DNA from: Aptenodytes patagonicus
Taxonomy: Eukaryota > Chordata > Aves > Sphenisciformes > Spheniscidae
DNA: 64,000 nt
NCBI RefSeq assembly: GCF_965638725.1
Contig: NC_134950.1
Location: 25,076,932 to 25,140,931 of the forward strand
Direction: 5' to 3'
Part shown: positions 1 to 12,200 of the stretch, in pieces
Position numbering within the stretch: position 1 is the stretch's first letter
How the letters are laid out: every line of letters starts with the position of its first letter
Position numbers and translations under genes: made by a program
The notes under the pieces: generated by a model
The model's database searches: none
What the model saw: only the letters and a program-made list of their open reading frames with translations
Told to the model about the DNA's origin: nothing

Positions 1-121
1 CTGGATACCGTGACATTAGGAAATTACTGCTCTTGGATTTATACAAGTCTCAAGAGTCTCGCTCTATGGACTCTATGGACCATTAGCCATTTTCTCCATG
101 GCAATCCACCTTCTTAGTTAC

Positions 122-237
122 CTGCTCTGAGATTTTATTTTCAGTGACGTTCTTACAGATGTCCTGGTCCCAGATAAAGCTGTGAGCACAGTCTACAGGT
201 ACACCCTCCAGGTACAGTTGCCTAACTTTATCATTAT
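122..237 (-). CDS. POP1: POP1 exon 11, isolated by a 6.5-kb intron
   Basis: Acceptor ag at 239-238 and donor gt at 121-120. The exon starts in phase 1, completing the Asp codon begun by exon 10, and encodes a stretch running from [20 protein letters not shown] to NKISEQ, then ends in phase 0. It falls outside any ORF that opens with Met, so an ORF scan misses it. Its presence shows that POP1 continues past the left edge. Confidence 0.93.
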
Positions 238-3200
238 CTACAAAAGAAGAGAATCTTCAAACAAAATTCAAACAATTTTTGTGGCTTAAGTATCAAATTA
301 CCAAAACAACTCCACTATCATAAGTACAGTGAGCAGACAACTAAGTAAACAGACTATTACAAACTTAACAAGCATCACTGCTTCTGCAATATCTTACTAT
401 CACGTTTTTCCAAATACAAAATATGAAATAAACTGTTAGTTTTTGAAGCATTAACCTGGCATTCTCTTACAAATAGGCATTTCTTATTACAAATGGCATC
501 ACCTTTGGCAATGTAAGTTACCTCTTTAGCATGCCACCTTTAATATTCTGGAATCTGGCCTTTCAGGCAGAGTGTGAAGCTCAAGAGGTTTCGTGAAAAT
601 CAGAAAAAGCAACATTACAAAGCCTGAAATAAGTTCACCTAAGTAAACCGGTAAGAGAAGTGAGGATGACCTTTAAGAAATGTACACACAGGAAATACCT
701 TTATGGATATGACTAGCATGCAACTACTTATTTAGCACTAGCTTCCCACTCTGGATCTTTCCAGGCTCTGCCCTTCAAGGAAGGGGCTATTCTTTGCTTA
801 TGTCTGCAAAGACCAACAGTTGTGTGTGTTACTGAAGATAAATAACACTTCTAGCTTTAAAACTGATTGTTGAGGTATTAAATAACCTCTCTCTTCTTCA
901 GCTCCACAATCTAACCAAAGCAGAGAAAACGTATACCTACCTTTAGTGATCTATGGATTAAAAGCCTTCCATGTACAGTATATAATGCATGCTGATCCAT
1001 ATTTTAAGTAAAATAATTCTTACCAATAAACAATACAACGAACCTATTAATAGTTCTGTGATTAAAACTTACAGGGACTGTGCTCATTTTGTCATCTACA
1101 AGGTCTTACATATTAAAGGAACATAATGTGTTGGGTTTTGTTTTGTTTTTTAAATAGTGTTTCAAAAGAAGATTCAGCTAATTTTTCCAGCTGATGTTGA
1201 CAAAGACTTTGAGCACAGAAGATATGGATTATTCAGTGGTACTAACAATACAATAGGTACTGCCAAACATAATTGCAATAATTATTTATTTAAAATCTAT
1301 AATCTTTAAGATGTCCCCATTATTAAGAGTTGCGAAATCCTTTGAAAGAAATATTAAATACGGCAGGACTCCTGACAGTTTGATGGTGTTATTATGCTGA
1401 TGCTTGCTATGCATTCTTGCTGATGAGTTACATTTACGTGAGAGGAAGAAATACTAAAGAAATTATCGGATTAGGGTGGCATTCCTTCAAATTAAGGACG
1501 ATACAACTAAAAAGGAAATCCTTGCCAATTCCCTGACAATTAAGCCAGAAGAATTCCTTCTCAGACCAAAAATTAAGGACAGGAACCTGAGCAGGAACCT
1601 AGAAGAGCTCAATACTCCTAGAGGCAAAGCACGTTCTGTCTCGAGATACAGCAGATATCAATGCCTCAAAGCAAGGAGAAAAAGACAGCAACAAAACTGT
1701 GTGCAGTGGTGGTGAGGAATTCCTTCCTGACTCTTACAGATAACCAAGGGAGAAGGGCACATAATTACAAGCAAACATAAAGTCAGGGAACTGACTTTTC
1801 CATCTTCTGTACAGAAAGCATTCATGAACACCAGAATCTCTTTGTGTTAAATTATTTAAACATGTTCTAGTTCCTTCAACTGTAAATTATTCACTGTAAC
1901 TTTCTCTGAATTTTTTTTTTATCACTTCTTTCTATTACCACGGTTTCGGCAGTCTATCCCTGTCATATTCTTGGAGTTCTTTACAATTCCTATATTCTAT
2001 AATGTGATGAGTATTTGGTTTTCCACTTTAGAAAGCACTTTTCAGTCAGACTCTTTCCATCACCACAGGCTACCCAATATCTCCCTCACTACCCTAAAAT
2101 ATCCTTCTTTAACTTGGTACATTCTTTCTCCTTGATCCCCACTGAACTTGGAGAATTTAATCTCTCTGCTAAGCATAGTATAATTCAAATCATAATCCCA
2201 AATTCTCACACCAGTTCTCTTTATTGCTTACCTCTCTCCTGTTTTCTTCAGTCCACATTTTAAGATTGCTGGGGAAATAACCCTACTGATGAATAAGTTG
2301 CTGATGATAGTGGAAGTAAGACGTTAGAGCTAATATAGGAAATAGGGAGTTGTATTACTAAGCACACAAAGCTCAGAGAGAATCAGCACATTATCTACTT
2401 CTGCTGGTGTCAATGGTTGGTGCTTAGACAAATCAGGCAGATAGAGGAACATTTCAACATTTCAAGCTGTTGTTCTGATTTGTGTAGCGGATTATCTTAA
2501 CAGTCTTAGAAGACAGGCCTAAGAGTAAGAGTGCTTCTATTTGAAATTTTTCCTTCCCTCTGTGAGGAAAGAGCAGAAAAAGCAAAATATAAACACTGCT
2601 AGGGAGCAGTTTCAGAGCCATATGTAGGTAGGGGTGCGTGGTACCAGGACAACTGATGACAGATACTTAAATCTCTGCAAGAGGTGCATTTACAGGCAAG
2701 GACTCAGGCTCTGTGTCTGCAGAAGGAACTTCAGCTCACTTATCTTTCATGATGCATTCTCCTTCTATGCATCTCATTCACTGATTGTTTAAAAGCTCCA
2801 CCATACTCCGTGTTGAGCAGTTTTTAAGGCAGTGGAATTTGTATTCTCCCACAGAAGACAGTAAAAGCATATCAAAATGTTGGAAGCATACTTCAAAATG
2901 GGAGAAAAGACCAGCACTAATTTGCAGTCATGTAAACACTGACTGCTTCCTGGGAGTCTTGACTTCCAGAAGGCATAAACCTGCTGAGAAGGCAGTGAAA
3001 AGTGATTTATTCACAAACTTTCTATCCCCCAGCCTGAAGAAATGAGGACAGTTCTTTGATTAAATCCCATCAGCACATGTCTATAACACACAGCTTGCAC
3101 ACATGCATATGCATTCAGGAGTAAGAGTAACTGGGAAAGACTGAAATTACCTTTGATTTGTTAGCATGTCACTCACAGGGGAAAAGCTACACAGGCATAT

Positions 3201-6200
3201 CTTAGAACAGCATTTTGAAAAAAAAAAAAAGAGATATGGACAGATGTGTATCATTTCACAGATTGCATGTATGACAATCCACAAGCGAAGATGATGGCTG
3301 TAACTTACCTAAGCTATTCACTCATTTGACAAACAATGCATCTTTAAATTAGTAAAGATTTCCTAAGAAAATCAGTTAGCTTTTATACGACATTAAAGAA
3401 TAAGAGAGGCTAAAGCACATACAGAATCTGCTAACGTATGCAGTGCCATTTCAATCTTACTAATAGTAATCCTAATAGTATTTGAATGTCCAGGAAGCAA
3501 AAAGGGAAAAAAAGCGTGGAATACAGCAAGGGTTCCTTTTTATTGCTCAATCAATGTGACACGTCATTAAGGTAAACAAATGACTACTAACATTTCTTAA
3601 ATTAAGATCAGCTCCCTATATTACCACATCTGAGTAAGGTTACATCAAAACCAAGAAACTCAGAAAGTTTATGCAGTTCTAAGGCTCATAAAAAGACTTC
3701 TTCTTACAGAAGGGGCAAATTAATACCACCCAAATGGAATTACAGATCTTAGAGAAGTCTAACTTTTTTGGGAAATGTTGGTAATACTATTGCTGTAGTG
3801 ATGTATACTATGTGCCATAATTAAATTCCTTCCATTTTCAGTTAAACAAATTGCCTTTCAAAAAATTGAAGAGGAGGATAGTCTCGATTCCTGGGTCACT
3901 CCTGGCAAAAAAACCAGGAGAATGAGGGAACAGAACTGGTTGGAAAAATGCTGGCGGAAGTGCTAAATCAAACTAGAAAAATCTTTGAGAATATGTTGCT
4001 TTTGATGAAATTCTTGCTGGATATTTCAGTAATCTGACTCCAAGTATAACCAATAACAGGGTCCTGGGGAAGAGCACAACACTAGAATCAGTACGTAGTG
4101 TTGCATTTCCTCACTCTGCCAGTTCCTGTAAGCCACTTGTAGCTTACAGACTTCTTCAGTTAGAGGTGATCCTTTTGCACTGAGTGGCCTTCAATAGGTT
4201 CTCCTTCATATATTTAACTGATTTTTTAACTCCTGAAAACCTGCCAGGCAATCAAGGAGGCTTATAGGAAAAAGGAAAAAATCTAATTGGTGTATAGAAG
4301 CAGTGAAATATGCAACAAGACCCCACGCTCCAAGGAAATTACAAACTAAGCTGATAGAATTCAGGAAGACCTTATAATGGGTCCTGAAACAGTAAATAGT
4401 GGCAAGAAAGCATAATGCTTGCATAGAGAGAACAGATTAGACGTAAAATGCATTCTGCACAATAACTGATTATGTCTAGGCTTCCTTCTATTAATACATA
4501 TGCATTTTTACTTTTTCTTTCAAAACCACCAAGAATTAAATGCACTTAAATGCTTTCCCCTGACTAGAAAATTATAAAAAGTATCTGAGCTTAATAATCT
4601 AACATGGATTAATTTTCTAGAAGTATTTAAACAAATGTAACTTCTCTGCTTTTAACTACTTGAACAAGGAGGCCCATTAAGGCAGAGATATAACACAGAT
4701 GGTAGCTGTCACATAGCCAACTACAAAAGGAACAACAGTCTCTGGAGAGTAACAATAGCCTCTCTTTCCAGCTAACACCTAGGAATACTTGATGAGGGAA
4801 ACAGGAGAGTGGCAGTTAGACCTCAGTCTTGAGTTTCTCAGGTAGGAGAGATTAACTACCATGCCATAGGATTCCCCCACTGCACATGTAATAGGTATGC
4901 AGGAGACTGTGAATGATCCTGTAACTCTTCCCACACAGCGTTAGGAAGTCACTCAGGTGGGAAACATGGAAAACAGCTGCCACTTTCCCTGCTGAACCAT
5001 TAGTTCCCCGTATTTTCTCCTTAACTGCTTCTTGTAGGAGGGCTGGCCTCTCCTTTTCTCCTCCCTTACTATGATATCTTTTTGATTTTCTACTAGAAGA
5101 CAGCTGTATTGCCTGTCTTCTTTCATCCTTCTGCCTACTCAACTTATTTAGTAGTGATGTGCTTGTGTAACATCAAGTCCTTAGCAGAACCTAAATTAGA
5201 AGGTATCATGCAGTTTACCTTTACGTTTCCTTGCTAGCTGATCAAGGTCCTTCGCCCTCTCCCAATAAAAGTCAGAGAGGGCAGATGCAGTTTTAAGTTC
5301 ATGATGAAACAAAAACACACTCAGAAAGGAACCAGAAAGCAACAACAGATTTTCTGAATGTTTGTGATTTAGAAGATTTTTTTGCAAGTGAAGGATAACC
5401 TCAAGTAGAAAGATCTTAAAGATGGCCATTTCTAGCCAGCCAAAGGAAAAAAGAAATAGGTATTTTCTTCCTCTTGACTCCCTATCTTACATCATTACCT
5501 CTTTACCATGGCCCTCCTTCCTGAGGGACATCCAGCTCTGGCAGTGGGAGAGAAACTACTATGAGACTTTTCCAATGCCTAGATGCCTTCTGCTGATCCT
5601 GCCTTCTTGAACACATCTTCACAGACATGACAAGCAGAATGAAGGGAGCCGAATTACTTCTTGAAGTTGCTAACTCCTCTACCAGCTCAAACCAGCATCT
5701 ATAAACAAGTGCTATATAGCTCACCTTACTTCTCAGGAGGAGGGAACCAAAGTAGAGGTCATGTATGCTGCAGCATTTCCAATGGGAACATTAATGATGA
5801 AAAAGTTAGCTGAGCAGAACTAATTAACAGGAGAAAGGCTGTTCTAGATACAGAGGGTAGAATAGGAGAATGTAAGAAAATCCAGATAAGAGAGTTGTGC
5901 AGAGAGCTAAAAGACAGTAACTGAAATAGGTGTTCAACTTGATTTAAGTGAAAGGTACGGCTAGATTATTCTAGCATCTTGCAAACACACCACCAAGGAA
6001 ATGAAGTATTTTCAAGTGTCTGGACCTTCAACTTGTCCTGTTTGCTACTGTTTGCTAGCTGGTTATTAGGTTTCTCATATTAGGTGAGGCAGCCTGTGTC
6101 CAGTAAACCTAATTGGAAACGCCTACACAGCACTATACACAAATCCCATTGTATACTGTATATACTCTTGAACATTTTTCAAGGACATTCAAATCCAACT

Positions 6201-9200
6201 GAACTTGAATTTTGCACTGAAATGTTGTGTAAGTCAGCATTGAAATGAAAGTTTCAGAAGTCACACTTGCATCTTTCATTTTTCAACATAACCAGCATCT
6301 TGGCCACCTGAAATGCTAATCTTGCAGTGGTAATTTTTTTTTTTTCCAGTGGAATTGCACCTTTCATCATTGTAGGACTATAAACCAGAGCAGCAGGTAT
6401 CTTCTTGGAGAGATAAACAGCATCAGGAAGACTAAACACCAAACAGAAACTTACTAAGTAGCTTTTAGCACCTGGTTGGCCTTGCCAGGATTCGAACCTG
6501 GATCATCTGTATGGTCAGACAGAGGCTTCCACTGAGCACAAGACCAGCTTTGGTGCATGTCCCTCCCTCACAATTGCTGTTCTAAAAGCTATGCAACTTT
6601 GAAGCTGTTTCTGTTCTGCCAGGGGCTGTGGAAAGGGGAAGGAAACATTCTGAAATCGCATGCTAGAGGAAAACAGCAAGAGACAATCAGTAGAAGATGA
6701 CAGTAAACGAAAACAAAGAGAGAAACTGAATCTCTTGCCTTTGGCAGTTCCAAGGCAAGCATAATATAAGCAAGGCATTTTACCTTGGTATTTTTCAAAG
6801 TCTGGCATGGCTTTTGTCTTCTTTTTTGGCAAATTGACTCGAGGATCTCCAACAGTGAGGCCCAGTATTGTACCTGGTGGCATTTCTGATGGTGAACTCA
6901 TCCCTTTAAAAATACACAGATGAACATTGCCATGAAAACACCAATTAAGTTGTGATCTTTTTCTGCACTACTATTCTGTGCATTTTGCCTGCAGGGATGT
7001 GACACCACTGTAAGCCAGAGAAGCAATCCAGAGTACTCAATTTAACATGTTTTGAAAACTCACCAATGCTTGTTAAATGCCCAGTAACAAAAGGCAACAA
7101 TAGCAGCGTAAGACTTAGTTTGCAATTACATTTATGCTTAGCATAGAAGTGAGGTCACTCTCGCAATTTACAGACTCAATTCATCCTTTGCATTTGGCAC
7201 GTCTCTTAAAGAACAAACAACCTTTGTTTTATACTTGTCTTCCAGAGAAAGGAAATTAAAAAAATGTTTTTTGAAAGTTTTACCTCATCTCTGCTTAACT
7301 GCCTCACATTGGATAGCTCAAGTATAGTGTGAGATCTACCAAAGCCAGTTCCTTACCTGCTTCAGTGCTAGAAAGTGAGGAGATGTTGTTAATTTTATGA
7401 TACTTTACAACTCAGCCAAATATACAACTGTTCATTAGAAACAAAAATGTATAAAGCAAGGTATAATACTTTCACTTTGGGTAGGAGCCTACCATTTTAT
7501 CTGTGGAGGTACTGTACAACTTACTGCCTTAATTTGGTGTGTATGGGGAGAGAGAGAGAGAGAGTATACGTCATACTGTATATCCCATCAGCAATTTCAA
7601 ATCTAAGTTCATGAAGTAAGAAACGAGATTCAGTTTATCTATTAAGAGTTTGGACTACACAGAGGATTAAAATTCCCTTAAAAAAAGGTAATGTAACATT
7701 TCTCAAATCCTTGCCATGCCACAGTAATTACGTAAGCATATGCTCAATGGCATCTCTCTCTTGATCAAGCAAAAAATAAGCATTTCCAAACTGAAGTCAA
7801 CTTATTAGCATGACAGTTTTGACCACTAGAGTTTAAGAGTTTCCCCTTCCTCCCATAGCACCCACATGCCCAAATACCTTCTAATAGCTCAAAGATAGCA
7901 CTTTGGCGCTGATGAAGAGATACTTTTTCAGAGTCCTTGCAGTTTTCTACCCACCAGTTATTCAGTTCTGTCTCTGAATCTGCCACCTCCTGGAAAACAA
8001 CACATCTAATTAAACTCAACTGGTCATTCAGTATTTTCTATCAGTATGAATTCACTATCAGTTTGCCTTAATCACTATGGTTGCATTCTTCCTCTTCAAG
8101 TTTCAAACCAAAATCATTTTTTCCTGATGCAGTCTATTCCTATATTCCACCTTAGAGTAATCCTCAAATAACCTGTTCAGTTTAAAGCTGTGTTCCAAAA
8201 ATAAACAAAGCAATCCACAATGCTTCCTAATTCTGTTGTTAATTATTTCTTACAGAAGGCCAGATTTCACGGCCTCATCAAGTTTGCTGCAAGAGACAAA
8301 AAACCCTATTAAAACCACAGTGATGCTATGTGCCAAGAGGTGGACAAAATACTAAACCCTGGAGAAATTACATATTTGACTGAAAACACAAAAGCTTTCC
8401 ATATCTTATATGTCTTGCCCTTTAGCTCTAGGTGCTCTAGCTCATTGCTCGAGAAACATGATCTATGGTTTGTCAAAGAGAATATCAATTATCCTGGACC
8501 TCTCAGCACAATATATCACTACAGGAGAAACTACACAGCCTGCTCAAGAGCACCATTGCTTCTATTTTCTTCCTACCCCCAGTTAAAATCCAGATAGGAG
8601 TCCTTCCTGAGATCAGCGTTAGTCAAGTAGCTCAATAAAGCGAAGCTAACAGAGTAGAAATACATAGGTTAGCCTTTATAAGAAGTAAGGCTAGATAGTT
8701 TACGATTCTTTCTAGCAAAAACAAGCTTGCACGTTCTAGAAACCTTATCAAAATTACAGTAATATCCAAACTGCCAATTTCCTTACTGTTTGGAGAGAAG
8801 CAGCTTTCAAGGTCTCTGTAAGGACGGAGTGTGATAATGGGCCAATCAGCCGATATCTGAGAATCTCCATAGTTCTATCACTGAAACAGAGGAAAATTTC
8901 AGGTGACTGTACAATCGTACAACACACAATTTTTTTCCCCAGTAGTGTTAAGCCAGAATTCAGCTACATTAACTGGTTAAGGGTCACAGTTTCTGACTCT
9001 ACTATGAACAAACCTGATCACAATGCCAGTAGTCTGCGAGATCCAAGAGTAGGACTGGAATGGATCTCTAGTGCCGTCACCAATTATTTTTTTCACTGGC
9101 ACAGCTTTTTCTCCTTCTTTATCCTCCTTCTTTCTTTTCTTGCCAAGGCTCAGAACAACATCCACTTGTTTTTCCTCTTGAATTGTTGTTGTAATAGGCT

Positions 9201-12200
9201 CAGGAATATAGATTTCTTCAGGCTCTGAACACTGAAAAACTGCTTTTAACTCTCTCAGCATGTCCTTAAGAAAAATGAGAAGTTTGGATTAGGATGATAA
9301 GCAGTGCATTGTAAAGCTTAAGTACAGTTTTAAGAATTACACTCTACTATTTTATTTTCCTATATGGATTTAAAGGAATAAACTTCATTCTGCTGAAGTC
9401 CAGGGCTTACTATCAAGAGCTGAAAGTAATACTGAATGTTGCTAAGAATTCACTCTCACTCAAATTAATGCAAGAAAAATTGCCGGGCACAAAATTTTAC
9501 TTATTTTTATTTTTTTTAAAGTTCATAGCTAAGTATCAGATTATGATTATCTGTGATAAGACCAAACTTAGCCTGTAGGCGGTACCAGTGGGAAGGATGT
9601 GAATCAAGCAACATCATATTGCAAATGTATCCTGAAGCAAGTGACACTAGAAAACTTTTAACAAGCTCAAACACTAAAAAAAACCTGAGAGGCATGCACC
9701 TTCTGTACAAGCTGTATAAAAACAAGCTGCAGAACATAAATATTGTTAGAGTGGAAACAGTCTTCCAACTTTTAATTCCTAAAGCCATGTATTATATCCA
9801 GCTCTTCTACACCTTTCAGAAGGTATCCTCAGCATTAAAAATGCGCAATGCATAAAGAAATCAGAGTTTAACTATAAAGAAAAAAAATACCTGTTTGAGA
9901 GCTGGGTGCATCCAGATCCACAGCTGCCTGTTTTCAGACCCATCCCTGGGTTTCCAAATAAATGTAATGGGACCAAGCATATCTTCAGGATAGCGATCTG
10001 CTCGGTAAAGATTCAGAGAACCCTCGAATCTTCCAGACAGACAACAAGCCTCTTCAAATGTTAATCCTAAAGAAGAAGATACTTATTGAAAACCAAAATA
10101 ATCTCTTGTTTAAAAAGAAAAAACTGAAATTCAGTCTGGCTGCTTGGACAGTATCAAAGAAAGAACACGTACCACAACTAGTTTATTAATAAGCAACTGA
10201 AAATAAGAAAGTCTAGTCCTACGAGACGTTTTAATTATATTTTTCAACCAAAATCACAACTCAGTATCAACTCTGTTACTACTATTGAGATTGGTAGGAT
10301 ATTAAAAAAGGAAAAGGATGGGTCATCCTTTAGTCTCTTCAGAATCTTAACTTTATTTTGAATTACATAAAATTTACCTGTGTCAATGCTACATATTCGA
10401 GCAAGTTGCTTCAGAAGCTCATTCTCTTTACCAGTCAACTCCAGGCAACAATAATATGATAAGTCCTGAAACAATAGGATAGTGGTAAAGTGAGAATAAC
10501 TCTTGAAAGTGAGCCTGGCAAGGAAGGACCAGACAGACCTTCACGATTTACACTGAAGTAGTAATTTTTCATTCACTAAAATTTGTGCCAAAGAGAAATG
10601 AGTTTTCTTTGTTAACTTAAATTTGTTAGTTATTGGAGAGCTGTCAGGCATTTCTCATTTGAGGGCCAACCTGCCTCTCAAACCAAACAGACCAAAAAGA
10701 ATTTTAGAACCATTAAGGTTGGAAAAGACCTCTAAGATCATCGAGTCCAACCATCAACCCAACACCACCATGCCCACTAAACCACGCCCCTAAGCGCCTC
10801 ATCTACATGTCTTTTAAATACTTCCAGGGATGGTGACTCAACCACTTCCCTGGGCAGCCTCTTCCAATGTTTAACCACTCTTTCAGTGAAGAAATTTTTC
10901 CTCATGTCCAATCTAAACCTCCCCTGGCGCAACTTGAGGCCATTTCCTCTCGTCCTATCGCTTGTTACTTCGGAGAAGAGACCGACACCCACCTCGCTAC
11001 AACCTCCTCTCAGGGAGTTGTAGAGAGCGATGAGGTCTCCTCTGAGCCTCCTTTTCTCCAGGCTAAACAACCCCAGTTCCCTCAGCCGCTCCTCAGAAGA
11101 CTTGTTCTCCAGACCCCTCACCAGCCTCGTTGCCCTTCTCTGGACACGCTCCAGCACCTCAACATCCTTCTTGTAGTGAGGGGCCCAAAACTGACACAGT
11201 ATTCGAGGTGCAGCCTCACCAGTGCCGAGTACAGGGGCACGATCACTTCCCTACTCCTGCTGGCCACACTAGTTCTGATACAGGCCAGGATGCCATTGGC
11301 CTTCTTGGCCACCTGGGCACACTGCCGGCTCATGTTCAGCCGGCTGTCAACCACCACCCCCAGGTCCTTTTCCACCAGGCAGCTTTCCAGCCACTCTTCC
11401 CCAAGCCTGTAGCATTGCATGGTTCTGACCCAAGTGCAGGACCCGGCACTTGGCCTTGTTGAATCTCATACAACTGGCCTCGGCCAACTGTATACAACTG
11501 GCCTGGGCCCATCGATCCAGCCTGTCCAGGTGCCTCTGCAGAGCCTTCCTACCCTCGAGCAGATCAACACTCCCGCCCAAGGAGGAACATGGAACAAAGC
11601 GCCTGTCTTCAATAGCATCCTGCTCAGGAAGATGATGCAGGGATTCATTGAATCGCTCAGCTCTTGAGAAGACTGAAGATGCAGTATTTCAGTCATAGTT
11701 ACCATAAGACTCTTTCAAAGGTTCATCTTATTCTCTCTGATACTTCATTACAATTACGAAATCACTCATTTCATACTTAGCAGTTATTAACAGCTGACAC
11801 AACAGTATTTCAAAGAGACAGAAATATTCATTATAACTGAACAGTTGATTACTTCACCTTGGCAAAATAACGAAGAAAACAAACAAAAAAGATGTAAATG
11901 TGGTACCTGAAGAAGGCAGTGTTTTGTCATGGCTCGGTAACAAGCCCTGTAGCTCTTCTCTGTAGGGCTATCTCCTAAACAGTATCCCCATTTCTTTACC
12001 ATATGAAATCTCTTTGCATGCCAAATATGCGTTTCCAGCCAAATATTCTTTCTTTGCCTGCGATTAAACTCTGCTACCAAATTTATGTGGCGCCTTCTAG
12101 CTTTGCGGCATTTAGTCTTTGACTGTTCTTTTTTCTGATGTACAGCTTTCTCTGCCTGTTTTTAAAAGAGAGGATATTGAAGTAAATCTCAAAAGGACAA

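Noticed and set aside
6254-6442. Minus-strand 62-codon ORF as a possible extra POP1 exon
   Set aside because: No similarity to POP1, and exon 10 joins exon 11 (122-237) in perfect phase without it.
10867-11462. Plus-strand ORFs of 110-181 codons
   Set aside because: Antisense shadows of the CR1 reverse-transcriptase relic.
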